NCBI GenBank assembly: GCA_009760855.2
Contig: WPIO01000001.1
Location: 12,633,501-12,697,500 of the forward strand
Source: Cristatella mucedo
Lineage: Eukaryota; Bryozoa; Phylactolaemata; Cristatellidae
Length of the DNA: 64,000 nucleotides
Direction: 5' to 3'
The notes under the pieces are model-generated. The model did not search any database. It worked only from the letters and a program-made list of their open reading frames with translations, and was not told the origin of the DNA. Below, piece by piece: positions 1 through 10,985 of the stretch (its first letter is position 1; every line of letters starts with the position of its first letter). Made by a program: the position numbers and the translations under genes.

Positions 1-2530
1 GTAAAAGCTCACCACCACAGCACGCATCCCTGCGAAACGAATTCCGATGCATCTTCGAGACAAGATCATGGCGCAGTTCAAGCCCGTGGCTGGCACCAGC
101 TGTTTACACGCCCAAGAAAAATTGCAACGTGCGTATAACAGTAGACTATAGAGAGCTTAATAAACGTACTCCAAAGGACGCTTATCCCTTGCCGCTACCG
201 GATGAAATTCAGGACCACCTCCATGGATCCAGCGTCTTCAGCACCCTAGACATGAATTCGGGATACTGGCAGGTACCCGTTCATTCCGATGATGTTCAAA
301 AAACGACATTTACATCCGGGCCAGGACTTGGTGCATTCGCCTTCTTAAAAATGCTATTTGGATTATCCGGAGCTCCGGCCACATTCCAGCGATATATGGA
401 CTCGGTTTTTCGCAATTTACCCTTCGTTTATAGTTATTTAGACGACGTGATGGTCCACAGCTGCAGCGAGGTGGAGCACATCAAGCATTTGAATATAGTG
501 TTTTTCAGGCTGCAGAAGGCCGGTTTGACGCTGTCCGGTGGTAAATGCCATATTTTGCAGGCGGAGGTGAAATACTTGGGGCATGTCTTTAACAGAAACG
601 GCATGCGCCCTGATCCGGAGAAAGTGCACCAAGTCACCGACAGGCCATCTCTGACTTCGGTGTCGGAGCTTCGTGGGTTTCTGGGCTTGGCGTCCTACTA
701 TCGCCGGTTCATCCAGGGCTTTGCTGATTTGGCCACCCCTTTGCATGCACTGCTTGAGACTGAGACGCCAGACACTTGGGAGCTGACGCAGCAACAGCAA
801 TTTGAACTACTGAAGGGGGCGCTGGCCATGGTCCCCGGTGCTTGCCTACCCGACGACTGCCGAGCCTTTCGTCGTCTCGACCGACGCCGTGACCAAAGTC
901 CGGGTGAGATATTGGAGCAAGGAGGTCGAGTGCTGGCGTTCAAGAGCCGTGCCCTGTCTCCTAGTGAACGGAACTATGGCGCCATCCAAAAAGAGTGTCT
1001 GGCACTCATATACGCCTTGAAGGAGTTCAGACACTACCTACTCGGCCGAAAATTTGAGGCCAGAACCGATCATGATCCGCTTGTGTGGCTTAAGGGCCAG
1101 AAAGCTCAAAGGATTCTGGCACACTGGGCTGTCGCCTCGCAGGAATTCGAGTTTGACACCACATACAGGAGAGCGGAGCTCAACACTCACGCAGATGCTC
1201 TGTCGCGCCGACCAACTGAGGACCTGCCAGCGTGTCTCGTCGAGGTTCGGCCGGTGGAAGAGGTAAGCGACCTCACAGAGATGCAGCTGCGAGACCCGTT
1301 TTTAAAGGTCTTGGCAGAGGCACTGGAGGCCGGTTCAAGCCCAGCACCACGTTGGACCCGTCATCCATTACGTCTGTTCCGACAAATGTGGGGCCAGCTG
1401 AAACTGGTCGACGGCATCCTCTACCGCTACCGCCGACGTACGACCGACTACGAGACCACGTTTATTGGGTCAATATGAGCCGAGACGTCGTGCGATATTG
1501 TCGGTCATGTTAGGTATGCCAATCGGTTAAAGAAACACAGCTCGCTAACGCTCCGCTGGTACCGATACCTGTAGGACGGCCGTGGGACATGGTAGCCGTA
1601 GATATTTTGAAGGTTTCCATGTCAGCGAGCGGCTGCGAATACCTACTGGTATTGCAGGACACCTTCACGAAATGGCTCGAGGCCGCGCCTTTGCGAGACA
1701 CAGGCGGAGACAGTTCGAACGGCCCTGTTAAACATTTTCGTTCGTTTCGGTATGCCACGCTTTCTGCACTCCGACTAGGGCAGCAATTTCGAGGCGGAGG
1801 TAATTACTCCGCTCTGCAAGGCTTTCGGCATACACAGGACGCGAACGACGCCTTACCACCCACAAGGAAACGGCATGGTAGAAAGAGCCAACTGAACACT
1901 ACTTACCATGCTGCAAACCTCATGTCTACAATCAGCCGGGATGTGGGAGAGTAATCTTCCACTGCTTTTGCTCGCATATCGTACGGCTCGGCATCAAGCT
2001 ACTATCTATAGCCCCTTCGATCTGATGTTTGGCCGCGAGTCGCAGTGCCTCGATAACCTTGCGGGGAGCGAACAACACACAGGCACTACACCTGCAGCGT
2101 ATTGCCACTCGCTTGGTAAAAAGCTTTCCGAATTCCGAGAGCTAGTTGATGCACAGCTGGCTCAAAGTGCCGAAGAAGCGCAGCACCTTCGGCAACGCGA
2201 AACCACCGCCCGCATATCGTCCCTGAGATCCGGTGTGGCTGTGAAATAGCCAACCAAGGCACAAGCTCGCACCGCGATGGCTCGGAGGCTGGAGAGTAGA
2301 GATGGTTCTGGGACCGGTCACCTTGCCCATCATAAATGACGCCGGCACCGGAAGGTCGTGCATCTGCATAAAGTTAAGATGCGAGTTCCAAGGCTACAAG
2401 AGTCTAATCTCAACAAGACCCTGGAGTGGATCGAGACCGAACGAGATGCTGAGAGAGGCCTCGAATGCTCGCTCGGGGCCACCGCCCGCTGAGCAAGTTG
2501 ATAGCGCCAGGTAACCGACGGCTGCACTAG
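1..2530 (+). pseudogene. Ty3/gypsy retrotransposon pol remnant (RT, RNase H, integrase)
   Basis: This is a decayed pol polyprotein of a Ty3/gypsy LTR retrotransposon, cut by the left window edge. From about 81 the frame reads reverse transcriptase with VDYRELNK, the LDMNSGYWQ block and the catalytic YLDD at 435-446. RNase H follows: the TDHDPLVWL block and HADALSRRP are in frame to the stop at 1476-1478, but the segment holding the first RNase H aspartate (LAYPTT then VSTDA) lies in another frame at about 838-895, so two compensating indels are present. The integrase H2C2 region (VYWVNMSRDVVRYCRSC, ending 1513), the first catalytic D (VAVDIL, about 1589-1606) and the YHPQGNGMVER block (about 1845-1890) fall in different frames. 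A TAG replaces the glutamine expected after the second catalytic D. Translation 1908-2249 gives the integrase C-terminal part (LLLAYRTARH). Frameshifts and stops show it is dead. Family is certain; lineage within Ty3 is not assigned. Confidence 0.93.
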
Positions 2531-2870
2531 TGTCGTGCCGCGAGCACCGCCCCCTGTCAGGCTGGCGGATTATGTGTTTTTTTTATATTCTATGGGGGAA
2601 GGGATGTTGAGTGAGCCTGCTGCTTCCCGGCCGCTAGTATATGCCCCGCCTGCGGTGGGTGGTTGAACCAAGCAGCCTTTGACATCAGCATGGGGCCCAC
2701 CAAAGATCCACTCACGTATCTGTTCTGAGTCAGCCCCAGCTCGTATATGTACCCCGCTGGGAAATAAAGAAGGAGTCTTATTCAACGCTTAGGTTCTCCC
2801 GCTCGTGTATTCGTGTCTCCGTGAGACTCTACTAGCGCTACTGCAGCCGGAGACACGGTAACGTAGCACA
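2531..2870 (+). repeat. LTR-like block at the 3' end of the pol remnant
   Basis: The block begins TGTCGTGCCGCG and ends GTAGCACA, so it has TG...CA borders. It carries a polyadenylation signal AATAAA near 2763 followed by a GTCT- and CTCC-rich stretch, and it sits just downstream of the integrase tail, where a 3' LTR belongs. No polypurine tract is obvious before 2531, and no second copy is in the window to confirm the borders. Confidence 0.5.
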
Positions 2871-2879
2871 TGCTCTCCC

Positions 2880-3613
2880 CTACTCAGTTTTTGGCCACTT
2901 TGGTACGACGGTCCGATCCGAGCAGTTAGCAGCGAGATGTTGAATGCTGCACCAGACGTAACAGTGCTTCTCGTGACCACGGTGCGCCGGTTTAGAAGGA
3001 CAATCACGGCTTAAGTGCCCGATGGCCTTGCACAGAAAACACACAACATCCCCGCTAGTCGGTGCCTGGCGAGGCCATCTCGAACGAGAACCAGATGCGA
3101 AGCAACTTTCTGCCGCCTTCGGTGTGCTGAAGCTCGCTTTGACTATGACGCGAGCCTTCTCGACAAGAACATCCGAAGGCATTTCAGCGAGGTTGCATGA
3201 GGCTTGGAGGTGCCTCTTTGCGGCCTCCCGCAGCCAAGCGACAAAGGCACATTTGACAAAATCACCAGCCATCAGCCCAGCCAAACGATTCAACTCCGAC
3301 CAAAAGCCATCCACATTTTCTCCTTCAGCAAGGCGACGCGAGGCGAATTCCTCATTGGCATCGAAGCGATTCAACAAGAATGCTGCCAGCAGCGCTTTTC
3401 TTACAGTGGCATAGTCTTCCTTAGCCGCCTCTGGGACGCCATCGTATACGGCGTATGCCACACGTGTAAGGAATAGTGGAAGAAAAGTTTTGCAAGTCAT
3501 TAACTCCTTGCATCTTGGCCAATCTTTCGAACCGATTAAGCCATTCAGCGAAGTCACCGCTACCGTTGAATTGCGAAATATTTGCTTCCATCAGTTGTAC
3601 TTTCAGACTCATC
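2880..3613 (-). pseudogene. LTR retrotransposon gag with CCHC zinc knuckles, frameshifted
   Basis: This is a gag nucleocapsid gene on the minus strand. The N-terminal part starts at ATG 3613-3611 and reads MSLKVQLMEANISQFNGSG, a typical gag opening, then FAEWLNRFERLAKMQGV. The frame shifts near 3485 and continues through a capsid-like segment (FLTRVAYAVYDGVPEAAK) to a perfect CCHC knuckle, CFLCKAIGHLSRDC, at about 3010-3052, and a degenerate second knuckle (CYVWCSIQHLAANC), ending at a stop near 2880. A pol should follow to the left on the minus strand, but the next sequence is the plus-strand LTR-like block. It therefore belongs to a different or rearranged element. The single frameshift makes it nonfunctional. 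Confidence 0.85.
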
Positions 3614-4049
3614 TTTATAAGGGCCACACAGCCGCTCCTGCCGAGAAATAGCTTGTGGTTCGATCCGCGAAGCAGAGCCAGCCGATGCCCGACACCAAAC
3701 TGCGTATTACCACACAGAGCCGAAAGGCGCTTACGGCCCTTCTCGCCCTTGACTGCCCTCCCGCGTTCCGTCCTCGCCCACTCCCTCCCAATCACAACTC
3801 ATCCCGTGAGTTGGCTGGAGGACAAAGCCGGCCTGTGGATACACCACAGCCGTCAGAGCGCAGCTGACCGCTGGCCTGTCCTTAAGCCACCGCCACCAGC
3901 TGTCAGACCCTGGTAGATACCGGTCTGTCTGCACCGGCAGTTGCCAGCGAGGCCAGCGATACGAACCAACCACACTGGTAGATAGTTTTTTCTAGTTTCT
4001 TTGTCATTGAGATAAATAAGAACAGAGGTCACATCAGCAAGGTAGGCTT

Positions 4050-4520
4050 CTCACTGGACACTTTCACCCTCCGCTCCTCGGATCTATCTAGACGTATACA
4101 TTCAAGCCTGGTACAGCTGATCTTATCTCGAAGTTCATCTCCCTTCTTAAGACTACTACCAGACCTTTAGACCATATCCTTACCACTCTACTTCTGAGAT
4201 GTCACGATTTGCCGCTGCCCTGAATAACTATAAGTCATTGCCCACAGTTACTGTTTCTACAACCTTCAAAGAGGCTGCATTTCGGCCACTCCTACAACAA
4301 GACCAGGATAACTGGAGCCGCTTCTATCCAGTCATCCAGTCCCAACATTATCCTTCCTTTACAGGTCACTGTAAATTATCGTGGCAGACCAGTTAAACTA
4401 ATGTCAAAATTTCAGGCCTGGCAAGTAACTTCCAGTAAGCAAATCCCTCGACAGAGTCAGCATTGCGTCGAGTGACTTTACGACATTCTCAGGAATGCAA
4501 ACTTGTGCAAAGCCATTTTT
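4050..4520 (+). mobile_element. L2/CR1-type reverse transcriptase N-terminal fragment
   Basis: Conceptual translation shows the run-up to an L2-type reverse transcriptase: a hydrophobic helix pair (about 4110-4200), then TTFKEAAFRPLLQQDQDNW and FYPVIQS at 4258-4340, matching the family pattern of a lysine/alanine turn followed by a PLL run and NYRPVS-like block. From 4380 the DNA matches the region just before the RT core seen again at 8400-8520 and 55640-55740 (CAGAGTCAGCATTG, AGGAATGCA). There are several stops. It is a 5'-truncated, decayed copy. Confidence 0.55.
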
Positions 4521-4849
4521 CTAGTTCTAAAAGATATCTAGGCAGAATTTGCTACCATTAATAGCCTCCAAGTCCTTGTTTATCACCTATCATATAACCT
4601 CGGCATTACTGCCACTCTACTGCAATAGTTTAGGTCTATCCGGAAATCTCAGGAGTACATGGCAATGGCCCACCGGACATCCGGTGAGCCCAACCGGTGA
4701 CCCTTAACACATTACAGCCGTCCCAGCCAACCAAACCTCTCCTAGGTACAGATTTGCTTCTGACATGTATAGCTAATAAAATAAATATGTCTTGAGTTTC
4801 GGGTCATTCCCTGACCTTGCTGTATGACAGTGGCTCCGGTGGTGGCTGT

Positions 4850-5090
4850 TCTAGCGGAAGCCTCATGGAGACACGGCATGTGAAAGTTCGCGGTTAACGA
4901 GACACTGCTTTATTACCCTCAACGGGCGAGAGCTCGGTCTATCTCGCTAGACGACACGAAATATAACATGCATTAGCGGCCTGAAACTGCGCTGCGTAAC
5001 TGGCTTAACTATTGGCCACGGGTGAGGCATGTACATGAGTGTCAAGGCGCTTCGATAATTACAACAGCAAAATCCGTAGGCCCACGCTAC
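4850..5090 (-). repeat. Possible minus-strand LTR remnant
   Basis: Read on the minus strand this block has AATAAAGCAG followed by GTCTCGTTAAC and CGTGTCTCCATGAGG, echoing the AATAAAGAAGG, GTCTTATTCAACG and CGTGTCTCCGTGAG order of the LTR-like block at 2531-2870. Its orientation fits the minus-strand gag at 2880-3613, for which it could be the 5' LTR, with the L2 fragment at 4050-4520 inserted between. Borders are not defined. This rests on inspection only. Confidence 0.25.
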
Positions 5091-5185
5091 AACCTTTCAA
5101 AAAGGCTGTAGTTATGCCGCTAATTTCGAAAGGAACGCTACACCGAGAGAACTATAGCAGCTTACGCCCAGTCTCTCTTCTGTAA
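5090..5185 (+). mobile_element. L2/CR1-type reverse transcriptase fragment
   Basis: Translation gives FKKAVVMPLISKGTLHR then ENYSSLRPVSLL and a stop, the standard entry block of a non-LTR reverse transcriptase. It is a second, short copy of the region seen at about 4258-4340 and stops abruptly at about 5185, where GC-rich sequence begins. Confidence 0.6.
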
Positions 5186-5289
5186 CCGCGCAGAAGCTCG
5201 TCCCCCGGATCTCTACCGGTTGACTGTGTGATGCAGTGCTGCGATGCGGTTAAAACACAGGCCGCCGCAACTGGGTGCCGAAAGGAACG

Positions 5290-5450
5290 GTTTATTGTGG
5301 GCCTGTTAGTAGCGGTTACGCGCCGGCGCAAGCGCTTTACGCGGCGCGCACCGGGCCGACGGGGTTATCTGCGCGAACTCCCGAAGCCCGAGTATAACCA
5401 ACTTGAGCGTTTCCGCAGCGCGTACCGGACCGACGGAGTTAACTGCGCAT
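5290..5450 (+). repeat. GC-rich tandem units (two copies, about 76-90 bp)
   Basis: Two head-to-tail units share the core CGCGTACCGGACCGACGG, then GCGAACTCCCGAAGCCC and GAGTATAA. The same unit occurs three more times at 7676-7925. They are rich in CpG and end in a TATA-like GAGTATAA. An ORF (5228-5647) crosses them but has no recognisable domain. Confidence 0.75.
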
Positions 5451-6454
5451 GCCTGGTAGCAGCGTGCTCTAATTTTTATCTCAACTTAAGCTCGGACAGC
5501 ATAGCTGCTAATGTTTTTTGTGCTTTGGTGACTGAAGTTTGGTGTTGCTTATTTTTATTTTCTATTTTAGAGACTACAGCTCTAAATCCTGCCGTAGCTT
5601 CTGCAGCAGAAGTAAGCACTTCCCAGTTATGTAGTTTAGCTATGTGATGCATGTTTATGGTATGAATGCTGTCATTTTGAGAGCTGGTTATGGTTGGACA
5701 ATAGCATAGGAAGGAGAGGGTTATTTAGGTTGTTGTCGTTGCCGGCATCGTGTCGTACGTGTTTACCTTTGTAATGCTAGATGACGAAGTAAACCGAACT
5801 CCTGTTCATGGGCAATGTCAGTTGGAAGCCAGAACTAGGGCTTGTGTTAATTCTAAGCTTCAGCAGTGAGACTATCTTCTAGTGCTTGTATCTAGAAGAT
5901 TTCTTTGATGGTCGCGTGACATTCAAAAAATTTACTTAGGGGACAGCATCCACGGCCAGTCGTTTATGCTCCATATCTTGGATAAGGGGCCAAGTACAGC
6001 ATGGCTAGGATAATATCTTCCTAGCTTATGGCTCTCTGTAGGCCGGGCTGCCGTAACTCTCTATTAGCATGACTGGTGAGCATTTCACCTGCTTTTTGTC
6101 GTTTGTCAAATATGACTTCAGGGGCGGATCTTCAAATCCTGGTAGCCAGCTTTTATTCCTCTTTGATAAAGGCCCTGTGATGCAGGTAGCTCCTGGTCAA
6201 GCAGCTGATTCGCTCAAACAAACTAGTCTTTTCCTAACACACAAGGACTTTGTTACTGCTTCACCAACTACTTCACTGAACTGTTACTGCAGTAAAGCCT
6301 TCTTGTACCCTCAGATTCTTTCAGCGTGATACATTTGCTGTTCAATTCTTTTAATTATTGACTGGTAGTGAGATGCTTGTGCTGTATAGGTATATATTGC
6401 AAAAATCTCTTCTGCAATTCTTACACATGCATGCTTTCGTCTTTTGTTTCCAAT

Positions 6455-6567
6455 TCTGAACTTACTATTCTATTGCGTATCACTTTGCAGCAAATGTAAA
6501 GCGCCTAGAAAGAGATTAAGTTCTCTGAGGGCGCTTTATCAAGTGCAATATTATTATTATTATTATG
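6455..6567 (+). mobile_element. L2-type 3' tail with (ATT)n
   Basis: This is a 3'-terminal fragment only: TTGCAGCAAATGTAAAGCG, then AGATTAAGTTCTCTGAGG, GCGCTTTATCAAGTG, and an ATT repeat. It is almost identical to the tail at 54320-54395. It faces the minus-strand copy that begins at 6872. Confidence 0.85.
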
Positions 6568-6871
6568 AATCTTTGGTGCCAGCTGTCTTTTGGTGTGATA
6601 TAATATAATAATGCACTTGATACAAGGTGCCATTTTTTTGCTGCTTTGATTCCTCAGTGTGGCTGTCTTTCTTATCTTTTGCTTTTGCAGTGTAAGATAC
6701 TCTCTTTATATTGCAATTTTTTCCTTGCTTAGAAACTATAGATCAACAGTCTGGAGTACCGGACTGTGTTTTCTGCCTTATGCCTGAAGCACTGCAGGGC
6801 TGAAGCAGATCGATAGCCTCTCAAGAAGATCAATGGCTAATAGTGTAGTGCCAGTCAATGCTATGCTGTTA

Positions 6872-7655
6872 GTAATAATAATAATAATTATAATAATAAT
6901 GCACTTGATAAAGCGCCCTCAGAGAACTCAATCTCTTCCTAGGCGTTTTACATTTGCTGCAAAGGGAAACACGATTGAATGGTGAGTGATATCAGGCTTG
7001 ATAAGCATGAATAACATAGTTAGCGGTGATATGCACTGGGTCAGCGTGCAAATGTGGTTAGTGGCAGCATGCACAGTGTCAGCACGCATAAGCTCATAAA
7101 GGACGAATCACAGGGACCCACTAAATGCTGTCCAAAGTAGGTACGTTTTTAAGTTTTTTAAATGTTTGATGTTATTATGCCTATTTGTCAGAAATTTTTT
7201 TAAGTTCTTTTTAAATGTGGTCAAGCCAGGGAATGTTCTGACGCAAGTCGGGAGGGAGTTCCAGGCTTTGGGAGCATACGAACTAAATGCACGGTCTCCA
7301 AAGGAGTTGAGGTTTGTACAAGGTATTGGTAAACTGTTGGATTCCGAGAGGTGGGTGGTACGATGCTTGGCCTGGTGGGGGAGTAGATCTGAGAGAGAGG
7401 CTGGAGCCAAAGAATGAAGTGACCTAAAAGTGAGCAACAAAACCATGAAGTCGATGCGTTGCTTTACTGGTAACCAGTGCAGGTCGGCGAGATGTGGTGT
7501 GATGTGGCAACTGCGACGCTGACGACAGTCAAGCCTAGCTGCGGAGTTTTGCACCATCTGTAATCGCCTGATTGCACATGCTGGTAGGCCAGCAAGCAGT
7601 GAGTTGCAGAAGTCAAGACAGGATGTTGCAAATGCATGGACCAACTTGGCAACGA
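6872..7655 (-). mobile_element. L2/CR1-type retrotransposon 3' end with open reading frame
   Basis: On the minus strand an ORF at 7644-7108 encodes the C-terminal domain that follows the reverse transcriptase in L2/CR1 elements: [42 protein letters not shown], and [13 protein letters not shown]. It is followed by the family tail (inverse of GCGCTTTATCAAGTG) and an ATT repeat at 6872-6900. The 5' side is cut at about 7655 where GC-rich tandem units begin. The ORF is open over 178 codons, so the copy is fairly young, but it lacks the RT core and cannot be autonomous. Confidence 0.9.
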
Positions 7656-7675
7656 CGCGGTATCCTTATCCTTAG

Positions 7676-7925
7676 CCGGCGCAAGCGCTTTACGCGGCTC
7701 GCACCGGACCAACGGCGTTAACTTCGCGAACTCCCGAAGCCCGAGTATAACTAACTACCCTGTGCGTTTACGCAGCGCGTATCGGTCCGACGGAATTAAC
7801 TTCGCGAACTCCCAAAGCCCGACTATAATAGCTACTCTACCCGTTTACACGGCGCGTACCGGACCGACGGAGTTAACAGCGAGAGCTCCCGAAACCCGAG
7901 TATAACCAACTACCCTATGCGCGCG
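7676..7925 (+). repeat. GC-rich tandem units (three copies, about 76 bp)
   Basis: Three head-to-tail units match those at 5290-5450: CGCGTACCGGACCGACGG, TTCGCGAACTCCCGAAGC, then GAGTATAA (GACTATAA in the second). The array ends in GCGCGCGCG and passes into 400 bp of CpG-rich DNA. It lies between an L2 copy on the minus strand and L2 reverse transcriptase sequence on the plus strand, so it may be promoter monomers of an element. Confidence 0.8.
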
Positions 7926-8380
7926 CGTCGCTAGCAACTGTCCCAACCCCGAAGGCGGGCCGCTACAGCACCGCAAGAAAAGAGCAGCTAACTGAGTAGC
8001 CGACAGAACACAACTGCGCAGTCCAAGTTGCACTTAGCTGTCCGTCGCCCTAGGTTCGTCTCTCGCGCTCTCGAAGCGTAGTCTCGCATCGACTCCCGAA
8101 GCTGCAGCCCTGAGCTCTGTCAGTCATGTCATGTATACTCCCTCTCTGTCTCTGCCCTCTCGACCTTGGGCGTAGCTGTTATTGTTTTTGTCGGACCCTA
8201 GCTCTCGGTGTCCGTCCTCGGACTAATTCTTCTTGGCCAGTCCTTGGCCAATCCTAGGCTAGTCCTAGGCTAGTCCGCCCGCTACGGTTGCTCTAGGTGC
8301 CCTAGTCAGAACCACTAAGGCAAGGGCTAATTTCTCGGCTAGCCTGAGAGCTGCTCCGTTGCACTTCTACCATTCCTATC
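7926..8380 (+). other. CpG-rich leader-like stretch without a gene
   Basis: It has CT-rich blocks (8130-8160) and the short tandem CCTAGGCTAGT at 8253-8280. No coding sequence is recognised. Its position between tandem TATA-bearing units and an RT frame makes a retrotransposon 5' leader possible. Confidence 0.3.
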
Positions 8381-9185
8381 AAAAACAGAGGAATGAGTTG
8401 TGGCAGACCTGCTGAACTCATATTGAAACGTCCAGCCTAGCAAGTAAATTAGTCTGGTTTTAGAGCTAATCACTTCACAGAGTCAGCATTGCTTCAGGTG
8501 TCTGCAGAACTTTTCAGGAATGCACACTTGTGTATGCATATGTCTGCTTGTTTTGCTTGATCTTTCGGCAGCGTTCGGTGCTATTGTTCGCCGAACCCTT
8601 CTCGAGCGCCCCTCATCTCGCGTGGGCATCCCTGGTACTGCACTGCATTGGTTCAGGTCCTATCTCAGTGGAAGACTCGAGAGTATTGGTGTGAACGGAC
8701 AAACAGGATTCCATGAACTACTGAAGTATGGGTTACCTCAAGGCTCTATGCTTGGCCAACTTCTGTTCCCAATTTATACTCTCCCTCTTGCCGTTGCCGA
8801 TGTGATCGCCAAGCACAATCCAGGCGTTCATTTCCATGTAGACGACACTCATTTGTACCTTTGCATTGATCCCTCCCAGCCCTCCAGCATGTCGAGTTAT
8901 CTCACCTCTCTTGCTGCATGTATTGCTGACATCCGCACACGTATATCAGCAAACTTTCTCAAATTAAATGACTGTCAAAGCAATACTGATTATTATCAAT
9001 TCAAGTGTGACTCAGATATTGGAAAGTAAGTTTAGCGCTCAAAATCGGCTCTGCCAGCATATCTCCCGCTGCATCTGCACGAAATCTACATGTCCTGTTT
9101 CAAAGAGACCTTTCACTAGATCCTTGCATTTCTGACACCCCGTCTCAACTTCTGTAGCTCCCCTCTTACTGGTCTGCCAGCCTGA
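8380..9185 (+). pseudogene. L2/CR1-type reverse transcriptase, partial
   Basis: The ORF 8520-9029 is the palm of an L2/CR1 reverse transcriptase: LLDLSAAFGAI, WFRSYLSGR, the PQGSMLGQLLF block, and a catalytic HVDD at 8835-8846 (family FADD/YADD), then ISANFLKLND. Upstream sequence from 8380 continues the frame imperfectly. After 9029 the frame shifts and recognisable DNA of the C-terminal domain runs to about 9185, where it stops without a tail. First-aspartate context LSAAFGAI departs from the usual FDTI, so the copy is probably inactive. Confidence 0.88.
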
Positions 9186-10620
9186 AAAATCACCAGTAGA
9201 TACGCACATACATGCAGTGGGGTTCCGGGTTTCGAAGACCTTGCGTTTTGACCAATCCGGTTTACTAACGCCCCGATTGGCGGAAAAATCATTCGGATCA
9301 CGAACCCGGGTTTCGAATCGAACTCAGCGGGCTTGTGTTTAGGGGTACGAGCATTTGGCAATATAAAATTTTTCAATTGATATGCTGCCGCAGGCTTCCA
9401 AAGAAGTGCCGGAATACAAATGAATTCATAACAATTTATGAGCGTTAAATTGAGCATCGAAGATGCTAACAAGATGCCATTACTCCTCAATGGTCGAATG
9501 TAAAACCTCCGCAAGAAGTCAAGAGAATTCTCAACATGGGTGTTATTTTTCTATTTTTTTATTCGGGAATGATTTTCACTATTTTTCGTTGGGCTCGGGA
9601 ATGAATTAAAGTTTTTCTCATAGAACCCTACGGGTAAATTGTGATCCTGGTGACTAATGACTCGGGATAAGAACCTAGTTTGCGAAAGGATTCGTACGGA
9701 TTCGCAACGCAGGACACCGCTGTATATAATGAGTATAAACAGTACGTACATGTTTGAGACTGATAATGGAAGATGGTCTTGCGAATTTCTTCACCTTTTT
9801 TGGTACCCTTTGGCAGAAGTATCTACGGTCGGCTGCACCAACTCCCAAGACGCAGGCGATGGCGCTTGCTTGAAAAGATAATTCCGAGGTAGAGAGGTTT
9901 TCTTCTCGTCTATCGAAAATGATCAATAAATGATCGATGCTCTACGCGGAGGGCAGCGACCAGAGCTCTTTTAATTCTCCTCTTCATAAGCCGGTACCTG
10001 CCACGGTCGGAACCGCTGGTCCACACAGCTCACATATCCCACTGCGGTTATTGGCAGCTGTAAGCTGCTGCCAGACAAGCAAGCAGCTGCCAGTATCCGG
10101 GTTAAGCAGAAGCTCCACAGCCACCTCGCTCACGCGCCGGCTAGTTACGTTCAAGAGCACGCAATGTTGGCACCCTAGTGCATCGGTGCGCAAAATTAGA
10201 ATAGAGTGACTTATTTCGCACATGTTTATAGCGCTGTCGCCGAGGCGTATACTTCGTACGTTCACGAAATCGCAGCTACACACAACTGGGCAGAAAAAGA
10301 AAATCACGTGACAAGCTACTGAGCAGCTGACTTTACGGTCGCTATTTCCTTTGAGAAAGCGAGCATTGGCATGCATGACAAAGCGCACCCAACTGCCTGC
10401 AGAATTCGGAGTGTGCACACTTAGTGCATATTACTCGTGCGCTTCGCGGTGAGCCCAAAGCCTGATCTAGACGGCGAATTTTGCTTCATACTTGCTTCTT
10501 ACCAACTCGAGTCTTTGGTGTATACGTCACCAATATGGCGGGGCCGGTCCAGATTAAGGGAAGACTGAGCGAAGACTCAGCAGCCGAGCCCGGTTCGACT
10601 TTTCCAGCCAAGTCGTAGCA
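9186..10620. other. Intergenic, no recognisable gene
   Basis: ORFs here are short and show no domain. A GGTTCCGGGTTTCGAAG motif at about 9216 recurs at 9300-9320 in similar form. Sequence is moderately CpG-rich. I see no RNA gene or element end. Confidence 0.4.
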
Positions 10621-10675
10621 AGTGACCAATCGTAGACGCCGTTCAGGCCACGCCTACTGCATTGCTTTGAAAAGA

Positions 10676-10879
10676 ATGGCCGACGACTTGACCGGCGAAG
10701 TAATCGATGCGCTCCGAGCGAGTCACAGTTTATGGGACGCTCTGGGCTCGGAGTTCAGGAACTTTATTTTGAGGCGGCGTGCGATAAAGACTCTAGCAGA
10801 CAGGTTTTATTCCACCGGTAATTACATTAGCGAAGCGTGGCCCGCAGAGAAATGGTGTAGAGTAGCCCTTGCGGGCTGA
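10676..10879 (+). CDS. Small ORF with MADF-like N-terminal segment (candidate exon)
   Basis: From ATG 10676 the frame reads MADDLTGEVIDALRASHSLW then DALGSEFRNFILRRRAIKTL and ADRFYSTGNY to a stop at 10877-10879. The pattern of an acidic start, a hydrophobic V-I-D-A run, a conserved LWD-like tryptophan and a following basic helix resembles the first half of a MADF DNA-binding domain. It is shorter (67 codons) than a full MADF domain of about 80-90 residues, so it could be a first exon, a fragment of a PIF/Harbinger-type accessory gene, or chance. No downstream exon was found. The region is CpG-rich. The MADF match was made by eye. Confidence 0.3.
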   Translation: MADDLTGEVIDALRASHSLWDALGSEFRNFILRRRAIKTLADRFYSTGNYISEAWPAEKWCRVALAG

Positions 10880-10904
10880 GTGGGCGGAGCGGAGTAGGAA
10901 GCAA

Positions 10905-10985
10905 GACTTGGAACAAGACTAAACCTAGTCTAAAGTCTAAACGTCTAAACGTCTAAAAGTCTAAACCTCCTAAAAACAGGAAGAC
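10905..10985 (+). repeat. Short GTCTAAA(C) tandem repeat
   Basis: About six imperfect copies of GTCTAAA/GTCTAAAC occur between 10926 and 10970. No function is evident. Confidence 0.6.

Noticed and set aside
1-3613. gag and pol as one intact LTR retrotransposon
   Set aside because: They lie on opposite strands and both are frameshifted.
5290-7925. GC-rich units as a CRISPR array
   Set aside because: Units are contiguous and near-identical throughout, with no unique spacers, in a eukaryotic genome.
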